A stretch of 64,000 bases of DNA from Mycobacterium sp. ACS1612 (GCF_001667505.1 NZ_LZHZ01000060.1:1-64000), one strand, 5' to 3'; shown: positions 42,412-51,773, numbered from the stretch's first letter. Numbers and translations are program-made. Notes: a model not told the origin generated them from the letters alone.

Positions 42412-43863
42412 ATGGCACGCATCGCACTGGTCGGCATCGGCGTCGGCGGCACCCTCACGGTCAGCCGGCTCGCGGAACAGGCCGACCGTTCGTGGAGTGG
42501 CACCACACTCGACATCGTCGACCGTCCGGAGAACCTCGGCCGCGGCAGCGCGTTCGGCAGCGACATCGCGGCCGCCGCGGTCAACACCTCCCGGTACCGG
42601 CTGGAGGCGCTGTCGCCGTCGCTTCATTCCTTCCGCAGCTGGCTCGAGGAAGGCGGGAGCCGGTGGACCGGTCTCGACGAGCAACCGATGTCGCGGTCGG
42701 TGTACGGCGACTACCTGGCCGCGACCCTCGGCAAGGCCATCGACCGTCTCCGGAACTGCGGCGTCCGCGTCCGCTTCACACCGATGCACGCGAAATCGGT
42801 GCAACCTGGCCTCGACGGCATCGAGGTGCGCGGTGAGACCGCCGACGTGCCCGCAGCCGACATCGCCGTCGTCGCGCCTGGCGTGTGGTCTTCGCCGCTG
42901 CCTACCATCGACCACGCCACCGTTACCGCCTACCCGCTGAGCGGGCTGCGGGCGCGGGTCGCCGATCAGCGCTCAGTCGCGGTTCTCGGCACCGGTCTTT
43001 CCGCGGTGGACGTGGCATGCGCCCTCGACGACGGTGAAAAGCGGGTCCATCTGCTCTCGCGGTCCGGCACGCTGCCGCGTGTCCAGGTCGAGTCCGCCAA
43101 TGGTGAGGCGCCCCAACACCTCACCGAGGACGCCGTCATCCAGCTTGCGGTCTGGACTGAGCTGACCGCCGACTCCGTGCTGACTCTCCTCGACCGCGAA
43201 CTCACACGGTTCGGCTTCACCCGATCCGATGTGTTCGATGACGCCGCGCACGCCGAGCATTGGTCAGATCCGCTGGCGGATTCGGCCGACCTCGCCTGCC
43301 ACCACACGTTGAGCGGTACCAACCACGCGCTCAACACCGCGTTCACCCTGTTGTCCGACAGCGAGCGGGATGCACTGCGTGAGGCGCTGGGACCGAAATG
43401 GTTTCGCTACCGAGTGCGGGTTCCGCTGAGCCGGTGGCGCCAGCTGCGCGCGATGCAAACCGACGGCCGGCTGATCGTGCACGGCGGCGTTGACGCCCAC
43501 GACGGACGCCTCGGCGACATCCTCACCGACCTGGGAGCCGACCAGCTGATCCCCGCGATCGGACAATCGACCGACCTGGAAGAGGGTCCGGAACTGGTTG
43601 CCGACCTTGCGACTTCGGGTCTGGTCGGCTGCGACGAGGCAGGCCGGGGTCTGGTGGAACCCGCGACATGCCGGGCGCTCACACCCGAAGGCCACCCGCG
43701 CGACGACCTGCTGCTGGTCGGCCAGGTGTCGGCGGGCAGCTACTTCACCGTATCCGCGCTCGACGTCGTTATGCAGCAGGCCCGCAACGCGGCGTCGACC
43801 CTCGCCGATTTCATCACCACTCGAACCGGCCGCCGTGTCCCGGTGGCCAGCAAGGCAGCCTGA
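42412..43863 (+). CDS. FAD/NAD(P)-binding oxidoreductase, first gene of ATP-grasp operon
   Basis: A 483-residue flavoprotein of the FAD-NAD(P)-binding (NAD_binding_9/YdhS-like) group. VGIGVGGTLTVSRL is the FAD Rossmann motif, GRGSAFGSDIAAAAVN the conserved second stretch, and VAVLGTGLSAVDVACAL a second dinucleotide fold for NAD(P)H. This two-Rossmann plan is shared with flavin N-hydroxylases, so oxidation of an amino or similar group is one idea. ATG at 42412 has no strong ribosome site. Two bases separate it from the double ATP-grasp gene. It is the only redox enzyme in the cluster. Substrate unknown. Confidence 0.83.
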   Translation: MARIALVGIGVGGTLTVSRLAEQADRSWSGTTLDIVDRPENLGRGSAFGSDIAAAAVNTSRYRLEALSPSLHSFRSWLEEGGSRWTGLDEQPMSRSVYGDYLAATLGKAIDRLRNCGVRVRFTPMHAKSVQPGLDGIEVRGETADVPAADIAVVAPGVWSSPLPTIDHATVTAYPLSGLRARVADQRSVAVLGTGLSAVDVACALDDGEKRVHLLSRSGTLPRVQVESANGEAPQHLTEDAVIQLAVWTELTADSVLTLLDRELTRFGFTRSDVFDDAAHAEHWSDPLADSADLACHHTLSGTNHALNTAFTLLSDSERDALREALGPKWFRYRVRVPLSRWRQLRAMQTDGRLIVHGGVDAHDGRLGDILTDLGADQLIPAIGQSTDLEEGPELVADLATSGLVGCDEAGRGLVEPATCRALTPEGHPRDDLLLVGQVSAGSYFTVSALDVVMQQARNAASTLADFITTRTGRRVPVASKAA

Positions 43864-43865
43864 AC

Positions 43866-45722
43866 GTGAACATTTCGATCGCACACGTCGTCATCGTCAG
43901 CGGCAACGACTCCAGCCTCCCGATCGTGCGTCCGGCGAACACAGTCATCACGCTGATCCAAACCCCTGACAGGGCAACCGATTTCCAGCGCAATTCGGTG
44001 GACCGATTCATTGAGGTGCCCGAGATCTCGGCGGACACCCTGATCGATCTGCTGGGTTCGATTCACCGACAATCACCTGTCGCGGCGCTGGCGTGCTTCC
44101 TGGAATCCGCCATCCTGGCCGCAGCGGTTGCCGCCGACGTACTCGGCATTCCGTCGAACCCAGTCGACGCCGTCCGCACCGCCCACAACAAGGCGCTCAC
44201 CCGTCTGGCGCTGCAACGCCATGGTGTCCCTCAACAACCGTGGCAGCTGTGCAGAAGCCTCGACCAGGTGCTCGCGTTCCGCGATTCGCTGGCGGGCGCC
44301 CCGATCGTGGTCAAGCCGGTGACGGGTGCAGGTAGCGCGGGCGTGCGCCTGATCCGCGACGACGCCGACCTACACGCGGCATGGGATTCCATCGGCGGGC
44401 TGAAATGGTGGGCGCTGCTGGACAATCCGGATCACTCGGTGATCGCCGAGGCGGTGCTGACCGGCGACGAGTTCAGCGTCGAAGCGATGAGCGTAGCCGG
44501 CCGCCACGAAATCCTGGCGGTCACAGGCAAGCTCACCACCGGAGAACCGGAATTCGTCGAACTGGGACACTGGCAGCCCGCGGTGTTGCGCCCCGATCAG
44601 CGGGCGGCGGTGATCAACCGCACCGTCGAGGTTCTCGACGCGATCGGGCACCGCACCGGACCGAGTCACACCGAGGTCATGGTCGACGCGCTGACGGTCG
44701 GAGTCGTCGAGACTCACACCCGCTTCGGCGGCGATCAGATCTGGGAACTCACTCAACTGACGACCGGGCGACACTTCGCCACCGAAACCATCTTCGCGCT
44801 GCTGGACCGGCCTGCGCCCGAGCCCGGCGTCCGGCACGGCGCGGCCGCGATGCGAAAGCTGGACTGGGCCAACCCTTTTCACCTAGATGCGGCGCGCAGT
44901 CGAGCCGGTGTGGTGCGGGTGTCCGCCCCCACCCGGCAGAGGCGTGAGGAGGTCGCCGCGATCACAGACTCCTCCGACCTGAATGGGTACGTGCTGACCG
45001 TCGGCGACGACGTGGCGCAGGCGTGGTCGCGCGCCGAGGAAACGTGCGCAGCGGGCAAGGGCGACAGCGCAACCGACGCGCCCGTGTTGGTGATGAGCCC
45101 GGCCAAGGTGATCAATCACTTCGGGCGGGAACGGTTCGCCTCCGTGGTTCCCCAAGGTTCGGTCTTGATCACGTCAGGGCCGGTGGACGTCGACGCCGGC
45201 CGGTTGGCCGACCTGATCGAGGTCCCCGAGTACACGACCAACGACGAGATCCCGCTCATCGCCGAAGAAACGGTGGTCAAGCACGGTCTGCAGCGCATCG
45301 TCGTGCTCGCCGAAGCGGACGTGCTTCGCGCGGCGGAAATCCGGTCCCGGCTCGGGATCCCCGGACAATTGCCCGCCGAGGCGCTGCACTTCCGCGACAA
45401 GACATTGATGAAAATGGGTGTGCGCGGCGCGGGCATCGCGGTGGCGCCGCACCGTCAGGTCACCTCGGCCCTCGAAATGCACGGCGCCATCGCCGAGTTC
45501 GGCTACCCGTGCGTGGTCAAACCCCCACACGGCCGCGGCTCGTCCGGAGTGTCGGTGCTGGCCAATGCCGAAGAATTGCGTGATTTCCTGCGGATCGGCC
45601 CGTTCAGCGACCAGGGACGCACCTATCCGTGGCTGGTCGAGGCGTTTCAGCCCGGCGAGCAGTACCGGGTCGACGGGGTATGCCGCGACGGCCGTGTCGT
45701 GTTCTCCGCTGTCGCGCTGTAA
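43866..45722 (+). CDS. tandem double ATP-grasp ligase, cut by an in-frame TAA
   Basis: 618 residues from GTG 43866 to TAA 45720-45722. The first ATP-grasp unit (about 1-395) is complete: Lys150 in VVKPVTGAGSAG, EAVLTGDEFSVEAMS, and HTEVMVDALTVGVVETHTRF with the metal-binding acids. The second unit (from about 400) has Lys552 in VVKPPHGRGSSGVSVL but stops at FSAVAL, just before its metal site. The same frame continues intact to 46304, so the full protein would be 812 residues. At the stop position relatives usually carry an aromatic residue before V/LNT, so TAA from a Tyr codon is one change. Related enzymes join carboxylates to amines with ATP, as in dipeptide ligases. Function here unknown. 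Confidence 0.85.
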   Translation: MNISIAHVVIVSGNDSSLPIVRPANTVITLIQTPDRATDFQRNSVDRFIEVPEISADTLIDLLGSIHRQSPVAALACFLESAILAAAVAADVLGIPSNPVDAVRTAHNKALTRLALQRHGVPQQPWQLCRSLDQVLAFRDSLAGAPIVVKPVTGAGSAGVRLIRDDADLHAAWDSIGGLKWWALLDNPDHSVIAEAVLTGDEFSVEAMSVAGRHEILAVTGKLTTGEPEFVELGHWQPAVLRPDQRAAVINRTVEVLDAIGHRTGPSHTEVMVDALTVGVVETHTRFGGDQIWELTQLTTGRHFATETIFALLDRPAPEPGVRHGAAAMRKLDWANPFHLDAARSRAGVVRVSAPTRQRREEVAAITDSSDLNGYVLTVGDDVAQAWSRAEETCAAGKGDSATDAPVLVMSPAKVINHFGRERFASVVPQGSVLITSGPVDVDAGRLADLIEVPEYTTNDEIPLIAEETVVKHGLQRIVVLAEADVLRAAEIRSRLGIPGQLPAEALHFRDKTLMKMGVRGAGIAVAPHRQVTSALEMHGAIAEFGYPCVVKPPHGRGSSGVSVLANAEELRDFLRIGPFSDQGRTYPWLVEAFQPGEQYRVDGVCRDGRVVFSAVAL

Positions 45723-46304
45723 GTCAACACACACCTCGACTTCCTCGACGGCGGCCACATGGGCTCGGTCATGCTTCCCGCCGACGGTCTCGAGGCGCAA
45801 ACCATCGGCGAACTGGCAAGGGCAGTAATGGAAGACGCCCTCCCCGGATACGACGGCGCGTTCCACCTGGAGGCGTTCCTCACCCCCGACGGCCCGGTCT
45901 TCAGCGAAGTCGGCGCGCGGATCGGGGGCGGATCGATCCCCGAAGAGGTCGAACTGTCCTATGGGGTCAACCTCGTCGAGGAGTCGATCCTGGCCCAGCG
46001 CGGGCTGCCGTTCCGGCATGGCGCGGTACCGCAGCGCAGCCTGGCCGGACAGCTCAACATCTCTCCCCTGCCCGGCCTGCTGGCCGACGCTCCTGAGCGG
46101 TTCGAGCACCCCGACGTGGTGCTGTCGGAGATCGCCGAACCGGGCAGGCGGTTCTCCGCGATGACACACACCAACGCCGAATTCGCCCGCGTCGTGTTCC
46201 GCGCTGACTCAGTCGAGTCCGGCCTCTCGACGATCGAGATACTCCTGCACCACATCAACACAACGACCGAGTGGAAGGAACTAGACCATGTGGCGTCAGC
46301 TTGA
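45723..46304 (+). pseudogene. C-terminal part of the second ATP-grasp domain, after the in-frame stop
   Basis: This is the direct in-frame continuation of the double ATP-grasp gene (VNTHLDFLDGGHMGSVML onward). It holds the metal-site residues, Glu669 and Glu681 in full-length numbering, in HLEAFLTPDGPVFSEVGAR followed by IGGGSIPEE. If translated alone the first ATG is at 45759 with no good ribosome site. No second lesion is seen over 194 codons, and its end overlaps the next start by 17 bases. That argues for a recent mutation, a sequence error or stop readthrough over old decay. Confidence 0.8.
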
Positions 46305-46947
46305 CATGGAGGACTACGAGGCGGTGGTCGCGCTGCGCGACGTCGTCCTCGGCAACCTCGCGCACCCTGACAACTACGTCCGTGAGGACGACGAGGAGAT
46401 GTTCGTCCGCGGACACCTGAACGTCTTCGGCGAGTCCATCGGCTACTTCGACGGCGACGACCTGGTGGCCTACCTCGCGCTGACCACCGACCTCGCCGCC
46501 TCCGGTGAGGACGTCGAATTCGAAGCGTGCGCACCGACTTCCACCGATGTGGTGTTCCCCGCGGCGATGGTGCTGCCGTCGCATCAGGGGCGGTCGTTGC
46601 ATCGTGCCGGTATCACCCGCCATGTGGCGATAGCGAGGCAACTCGGGGCCCGTCGCGGGTTCGCGCAAATCTCACCGCGTAACCACCGCTCGCTCCGGAA
46701 CTACTTCTCCCATGGTTTCCGCTGCACGCAGGCTGTCTCATATCCCGACGGGCGTCGTCGACTGCTGCTCGAACGCGACCTCGTCAGTGACGTCGAAGCG
46801 ACATCCATCGACGACGTCGCGCTGGTCGACATGAACGACTTCGGTGGCATCACCCGCGAACTCACCGCCTCCAGGGCAGGGCATCGCCTGCTGCCGGTCG
46901 GCGCCAGTGCACTGATGGTGGTCGGGGCCAGGGGGTCGGCGGCATGA
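46288..46947 (+). CDS. GNAT-type acetyltransferase in ATP-grasp operon
   Basis: A 219-residue GNAT-like protein. VFPAAMVLPSHQGRSLHRAG is the acetyl-CoA-binding strand and loop, and FAQISPRNHRSLRNYFSHGF is the usual late Asn/Tyr region. The last 60 residues extend beyond a minimal GNAT. AAGGA precedes ATG 46288, which lies inside the tail of the ATP-grasp gene. Its stop overlaps the next ATP-grasp start by four bases. It may acetylate the pathway's intermediate or product, for self-protection or as a building step. Confidence 0.82.
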   Translation: MWRQLDMEDYEAVVALRDVVLGNLAHPDNYVREDDEEMFVRGHLNVFGESIGYFDGDDLVAYLALTTDLAASGEDVEFEACAPTSTDVVFPAAMVLPSHQGRSLHRAGITRHVAIARQLGARRGFAQISPRNHRSLRNYFSHGFRCTQAVSYPDGRRRLLLERDLVSDVEATSIDDVALVDMNDFGGITRELTASRAGHRLLPVGASALMVVGARGSAA

Positions 46948-48137
46948 CACATCTCCTTGTGGTCGGCGGCATCGCGACGGTGCACGACATCGCCCGCCGA
47001 CTCGGCGCCGAACTGACGCTCGTCAAGACGACACCGACGCAAACCATGCTCGCCGAAGACGCGTACGCACGAATCGTCGACGTGTCCGGCATGGAAGCCA
47101 CCGACCGAATCTCGCTCGCGGAGCGGGTGATCAGGTCCGTCGACGGCACGAACTTCGATGGCATGCTCTGCCTGCACGACGAGGCCGTCGAACTCGGCGC
47201 GCTGATCGCTCACAACCTGGGACTGAACTTCGCGAGTCCTCACGTGGCACATCGAACGGTCGACAAGGCAGCGATGCGTGCCCAACTGGCCACTGCCGGC
47301 CTGGGTTCGGTCGCGCACGGTGTCGTCGTCGACGGCCGGGTCGAGTGGTCGGGCACACCCCCGGCCTCGGAGATCGTGTTGAAGCCCGTGGACGGGCGCG
47401 CCAGCAGGGGCGTCACATTCCACCGGTCGGCCGACGACCTGCACGACTGGCTCGACACCCGGCCCGGCGAATTCCGCGGCTACCTCGCTGAAGAGCGAAA
47501 GATCGGCAGGGAGTTCAGTGTCGAATCGCTGATCGTGCGCTCCGGTGCGTCGTGGCACGGCGTGACGGCCAAGACGACCATCGGCGCCGTCGAGTCGGGA
47601 CACCTTCACCCGGCCCCACTCGACGACGACGAGCGCATGCGCATCGTGGCCGCCGCGACCGCGTGCATCGAGGCGCTCGGTATCCGGCGCGGACTGCTGC
47701 ATACCGAGGTGATCCTCGACGACACCGGAAAGGCTCACATCGTCGAGACTCATCTACGCGGCGGTGGCGACATGATTCTCGACCTGGTGCGGTCATCCAC
47801 GGGTCTTGATCTCGCGGAACTGTTCGTCCGGGATCTGATCGAAGGTCTCGAGCACATCCCCGCAGCGACCGAACGCGGTTATGCCAGCAGCCAATTCGTG
47901 TTTCCCGTCGAGTTCGGCGTCATCGCCGGATGGGACGCGGTGACCGAAGCGCGGTCGATGCCGGGGGTCGATGTGGTGGTCACACTTCTCAACGAGGGAG
48001 ACCATCTGGTGCCGCAGGTCAATTCCAGTTACGGCCGATCGGTGGACGCGATGGCGCACGCCCCCGATCCGCTGCAGGCCTGCGAGCGGGCCCGCGCCGC
48101 CGCGCTGACACCGATGCCGATTCTGGAGCCCGCGTGA
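46944..48137 (+). CDS. ATP-grasp ligase
   Basis: A 397-residue ATP-grasp enzyme separate from the double one. The N-terminal preATP-grasp part is MTHLLVVGGIATVHDIARRL. IVLKPVDGRASRGVTFH holds the ATP lysine and glycine-rich loop, and GLLHTEVILDDTGKAHIVET and HLRGGGDM carry the metal acids. These residues are all present, so it should be active. Its start overlaps the GNAT gene (ATGA) and its end the exporter gene. It would make one amide or ester bond; with the two units upstream the cluster could make up to three. Confidence 0.88.
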   Translation: MTHLLVVGGIATVHDIARRLGAELTLVKTTPTQTMLAEDAYARIVDVSGMEATDRISLAERVIRSVDGTNFDGMLCLHDEAVELGALIAHNLGLNFASPHVAHRTVDKAAMRAQLATAGLGSVAHGVVVDGRVEWSGTPPASEIVLKPVDGRASRGVTFHRSADDLHDWLDTRPGEFRGYLAEERKIGREFSVESLIVRSGASWHGVTAKTTIGAVESGHLHPAPLDDDERMRIVAAATACIEALGIRRGLLHTEVILDDTGKAHIVETHLRGGGDMILDLVRSSTGLDLAELFVRDLIEGLEHIPAATERGYASSQFVFPVEFGVIAGWDAVTEARSMPGVDVVVTLLNEGDHLVPQVNSSYGRSVDAMAHAPDPLQACERARAAALTPMPILEPA

Positions 48138-49342
48138 TGATCTCGGTGATTCCCCGCTGGCCCGGATTGCGCGTTCTGGCGGGCTCGATGCTGTTCAACC
48201 TGGCATCGGGCTGCTTCACGATCACCCTGGGCCAGGCGCTTTTCGAGAAGTCTGGCTCGGTGTCGGCGTTCACCGGTGTGGTGATGATCGAATACCTGGT
48301 GCCGGTCCTGCTCGGGGCGCTCGCCGGGAGCGTGGCTGACCGGGTCAACCCGGCCGTGGTGTGCGCGGTCGCGTCGATCGTTCCGGCGCTGGCGCTGATG
48401 GGATATCTGGTCGCGCCCGCGGGTCTGGTGGTGATGGGCATCGCGGTCGGCCTGATCGTCAACCTGATTCGGCCGTTCTACCGTGCCGGGATCTTCGCGG
48501 TGGGACCGCGCTCCCTTCATCAGACCGATCTGCCCAGGTACAACATGCGGTGGACCGTGTCGGTACAGGCGGGACAGATCACGGGAGGCGCGGTGGCAGG
48601 TGCGTTCCTGTGGGCGACGGGACCCAAGTGGGCTTTCTTCGCCGCCGCGACAGCGTACGCGCTCGCCGCGTATGCGTTGGCGTCGGCGCGTTCGGCGGTG
48701 TCGCCGTTGCACGAGGACGACGACGCCACCAAGGACGGATGGATCTCCGTACTGCGCGATGCGCTGGATAATCCGTGGTCGGTGCTTTCCCTGTTGCTCC
48801 TCGGAGTCGACTTCCTGACGGTCGCCGCGTTCAACGTCGCGCTGGCGCCGCTCGTGCGCCAGTTGTACGGAAATGAAAGCTGGCTGGGCATCTTGGATGT
48901 CTGCTTCGCAGTCGGTGCGATAGCGGCGCCCGCGGTGTGGGGACGGTACTCGTCGCGGGTATCGAGCAGAGGGAGCGTCACAGCGGGCTTCGCGATCCAG
49001 ATCCTGGGCTTCGCGACGATCGCGCTCGGTCTTGGATTCGGAGATGCGCCGGGCCAATCGGCGGTCCCCGTCGGCGCTGTGCTGCTGGGCCTCGGCGTGG
49101 CGGTGTCGTCGAGCGAACAGGTGAGCATCCTTCAGGTCGGTGCCAAATCGTCGACGCTGGGCAGGATCGGTGCACTGCGTCAAGGGGTCATCGGTCTGAC
49201 GACCGCGTTGACGCTGCCGGTGGTCGGCCACCTGGTCGACAAGGATCTCGCGGCGGCCTGCGGCGCGGTCGTCGTCGTCCTGGCATTGGGTGTAGCGGTG
49301 AACATCGGTGTCGGGCGCTGCGAAAAGGTCTCGGTCGCGTGA
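48137..49342 (+). CDS. MFS exporter of the ATP-grasp operon
   Basis: A 401-residue major facilitator with about 12 helices. SGCFTITLGQALFEKSGSVS at the first helix and GALAGSVADRVNPAVV in loop 2-3 are typical of the MFS_1/MFS_3-like efflux group. ATG at 48137 shares one base with the upstream stop; GTG at 48134 would overlap by four. As last gene of the operon it probably exports the product made by the ligases. No regulator is found in the operon. Confidence 0.87.
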   Translation: MISVIPRWPGLRVLAGSMLFNLASGCFTITLGQALFEKSGSVSAFTGVVMIEYLVPVLLGALAGSVADRVNPAVVCAVASIVPALALMGYLVAPAGLVVMGIAVGLIVNLIRPFYRAGIFAVGPRSLHQTDLPRYNMRWTVSVQAGQITGGAVAGAFLWATGPKWAFFAAATAYALAAYALASARSAVSPLHEDDDATKDGWISVLRDALDNPWSVLSLLLLGVDFLTVAAFNVALAPLVRQLYGNESWLGILDVCFAVGAIAAPAVWGRYSSRVSSRGSVTAGFAIQILGFATIALGLGFGDAPGQSAVPVGAVLLGLGVAVSSSEQVSILQVGAKSSTLGRIGALRQGVIGLTTALTLPVVGHLVDKDLAAACGAVVVVLALGVAVNIGVGRCEKVSVA

Positions 49343-49423
49343 AGTAACGCCACGCCCTCGGTTTGGTCACGACAGACCGCGAGCACTTCCGGTCCGATGG
49401 CGCCGGTGGTTGTATCGGGCACC

Positions 49424-49756
49424 ATGACCGCGGCCGGGACGCTGCAACTGATTCTGTTTGCGGCGACTGCAGGCGCGGGCGCGGTGGCTGGCTTCATCGC
49501 CGCGGCGGTGATGCTGCGCAGGCGAAAGCGTGCTCGCGGGTTTTTCATCCTCGGCGTCGTGACAGGGCTGGTCGCGGGCATGGTGGTGCGCCGCGGGCGG
49601 GTGTTCAGGTTGCTGGGACGTCGGTTTCCCGTCGCCGTTCCCACGGCCACGTCATCAGCGCCCACACGACGAGCACGATCGCGATCTCGGCGAGCAGATA
49701 GATCGGCCACGGGCCCAGTACGTCGAGCACTGACGCAGTGGGCGGCTTTGAGTTGA
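49424..49756 (+). CDS. possible small membrane protein, weakly supported
   Basis: A 110-codon frame from ATG 49424. Residues 5-27 and 36-52 are hydrophobic (LQLILFAATAGAGAVAGFIAAA and FFILGVVTGLVAGMVV) with basic flanks, which looks like a true small membrane protein. After residue 60 the sequence is antisense to the well-supported membrane protein gene at 49605-50330 and reads as Arg/Ser/Thr shadow. Either a real gene overlaps tail to tail by 152 bases, or only chance. Low confidence. Confidence 0.35.
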   Translation: MTAAGTLQLILFAATAGAGAVAGFIAAAVMLRRRKRARGFFILGVVTGLVAGMVVRRGRVFRLLGRRFPVAVPTATSSAPTRRARSRSRRADRSATGPVRRALTQWAALS

Positions 49757-50330
49757 GATAGCCGTAGTTGGTGCCGGCGATCACGTTGAAGACGAACGTG
49801 AACGCCGCCCACCCGAGGGTCACGATGACCGCGAAGCGGTAGTCGCGCCAACTCGGCCGATTCCGCTGCCCCCACGTGAGGTAGATCGCGGCCCACACCA
49901 CGAGAACGTGAAGCGTGAAGAACGTGAGGAACAGGTGGTGCGGAAAATCCGGTGCACCCTCCTCCGGTGTTCCGACATCGGGGGTCAGTAACGCTTGCGA
50001 ACTGAGCACCAAACCCCAGTAGTAGGCGAGCGCAAACGCCCAATGCCGTTGTGACCACAACGCGTACGCCGCGGTGAGTTCGGCGACGTCACACAACTGC
50101 AGCGGCACCGAGGTCTGGATGTCCGGTCGGATCAGCTTGTACACCAACGCCACCACGAACGCGGTGACGAGGAGGGCCGCGAGCGCGCGAGAAAGCAGCC
50201 GCGCCTGCGACTGGGTCTGTCGCCGCCCGATCCAGACGAGCAGCACCGCACCGACGACGAACACGGTGAGCACCACCAGATGCGATGGGCCGTAAGCCGT
50301 GAACTCCCGTTGCGCGGAGTACGACACCAT
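49605..50330 (-). CDS. TIGR02206-family (YwaF-like) membrane protein
   Basis: A 241-residue integral membrane protein with six or seven helices. The start FTAYGPSHLVVLTVFVVGA and the conserved LQLCDVAELTAAYALW and FFTLHVLVVWAAIYLTWG match the TIGR02206/YwaF family, which has no settled function. It shares one base with the stop of the wax ester synthase gene upstream (TGATG), so the two are one transcript. A role in membrane or storage-lipid biology can be guessed from that neighbour only. Confidence 0.88.
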   Translation of the reverse strand: MVSYSAQREFTAYGPSHLVVLTVFVVGAVLLVWIGRRQTQSQARLLSRALAALLVTAFVVALVYKLIRPDIQTSVPLQLCDVAELTAAYALWSQRHWAFALAYYWGLVLSSQALLTPDVGTPEEGAPDFPHHLFLTFFTLHVLVVWAAIYLTWGQRNRPSWRDYRFAVIVTLGWAAFTFVFNVIAGTNYGYLNSKPPTASVLDVLGPWPIYLLAEIAIVLVVWALMTWPWERRRETDVPAT

Positions 50331-51700
50331 CAGTCCGCGATTCCGACGGCTCGCTCCAGATCGCTCAGCGAGTCTTCCAGGTGCGTGAGCAGGCGCTGCA
50401 GGTGCGGAACACTACGTCGGCATCCGACAAGGCCGAAATCGAGATTGTCGGCGTTGTTCGTCAGCGTGATGTTCATGGCTTGGCCGTCCAAAGCGATGGA
50501 CAGCGGGTAATTGCCGTCCAAGCGGGCGCCGTTCCAGTACAGCGGTTCCCGTGCGCCGGGAACGTTGGAGATGACGATGTTGAACGGCGGCGGCGCCGAG
50601 GACACGAACCCGGGCAGCAGTCCCAATGCTATTCCGGACATCAGGAATGCCGACAGCGCGAGCGCCTGGGTTCGGGGCAACTCGGCGAATACCTGCTTGT
50701 TGTCGCGCATCGAGGCGTTGATCGCCTCCAACCGTTTGGCGGGATCGGCGGTGTCGGTGGCGAGGTTGCACAGGATCGTGCCGACCATGTTGCCGCCCGC
50801 GTCCTGTTCATCCGCGGCGCGCAGGCTGACCGGAACCATGGCCACCAACGGCGTTTCGGGTAGCGCGTCCAATTCGAGGAGATAGGCGCGGAGCGCGCCC
50901 GAGCACATGGCCAGCACCACGTCGTTGACGGTGACACCTGCCGCCGACTTGATCGCCCGGATACGACTCAGCGGCCACGACTGCGCCGCGACGCGACGCG
51001 CTCCCCCGATCGGCACGTTGAACATGGTCTTGGGCGCCCGGAACGGAAGGGTCAACTGCTGTTCCACCAGCGCTGCCCTGGCGACCGACAGTGCGGAAGG
51101 GGCCAGCGAGGCGACCGATCCGACCGCCCCGGTGACCGTCTGCAGAATGGACCGCTGCTCTGCGGAGTCCCTACTCCTGCGCTTCGGTCCGAGTGCCCAC
51201 GGCACCCGGATCTCGCGGTCGTCCGGATCTGGCGACATCGACCGGATGGTGAGCCGCTGAGCGGAGATACCGTCGAGCAGGGCGTGGTGGATCTTGGAGT
51301 AGATGGCGAAGCGGCCGTCTTGAAGGCCCTCGACGAGATGCGTCTCCCACAGCGGCCGATGCCGATCCAGCAGCGTCCCGTGCCAGCGTGACGTCAACTC
51401 GAGTAACTCGCGGACCCGGCCCGGCCGCGGAATCGCCGACCTGCGCAGGTGGTAGTCGATGTCGACATCGTCGTCGAACGCCCACGCCACGGTGGAGATG
51501 CCGCCGAGAAGCCTGCCCGGGTGCTTTCGGAACGTCGGTTGGAAGTCGTCATTTTTGACGATCGTCTGGTGCAGATCGCGGACGAAATCGGGGCCGCTGC
51601 CCTCCGGCGGTTCGAAAAGTTGCAGGCCTGCGACGTGCATCGGATGTTCCCTGGATTCGCCGATGAGGAACATCGAATCGGTCGGCGAAATCAGCTCCAT
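50330..51700 (-). CDS. wax ester synthase/diacylglycerol acyltransferase
   Basis: A 456-residue WS/DGAT enzyme, the mycobacterial Tgs-type acyltransferase that joins acyl-CoA to diacylglycerol or fatty alcohols for storage lipid. The catalytic HHxxxDG is KIHHALLDG with His138-His139. Also visible are the N-terminal SPTDSMFLIGE, PLWETHLVEGL, and NDVVLAMCSGALRAYL. ATG at 51700 is the natural start; the frame further upstream is antisense to the divergent SDR gene. It is co-transcribed with the TIGR02206 gene. Confidence 0.94.
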   Translation of the reverse strand: MELISPTDSMFLIGESREHPMHVAGLQLFEPPEGSGPDFVRDLHQTIVKNDDFQPTFRKHPGRLLGGISTVAWAFDDDVDIDYHLRRSAIPRPGRVRELLELTSRWHGTLLDRHRPLWETHLVEGLQDGRFAIYSKIHHALLDGISAQRLTIRSMSPDPDDREIRVPWALGPKRRSRDSAEQRSILQTVTGAVGSVASLAPSALSVARAALVEQQLTLPFRAPKTMFNVPIGGARRVAAQSWPLSRIRAIKSAAGVTVNDVVLAMCSGALRAYLLELDALPETPLVAMVPVSLRAADEQDAGGNMVGTILCNLATDTADPAKRLEAINASMRDNKQVFAELPRTQALALSAFLMSGIALGLLPGFVSSAPPPFNIVISNVPGAREPLYWNGARLDGNYPLSIALDGQAMNITLTNNADNLDFGLVGCRRSVPHLQRLLTHLEDSLSDLERAVGIAD

Positions 51701-51773
51701 CGCTGCGACGGTACCTACCCGGGCATCACTTCGCGCAAGATATAGAAGCCAAGACTCCGCGCGAGAGGTCACG

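Noticed and set aside
45720..45722. Recoding of the stop as selenocysteine or pyrrolysine
   Set aside because: The codon is TAA, whereas those systems use TGA and TAG; no supporting element was seen.
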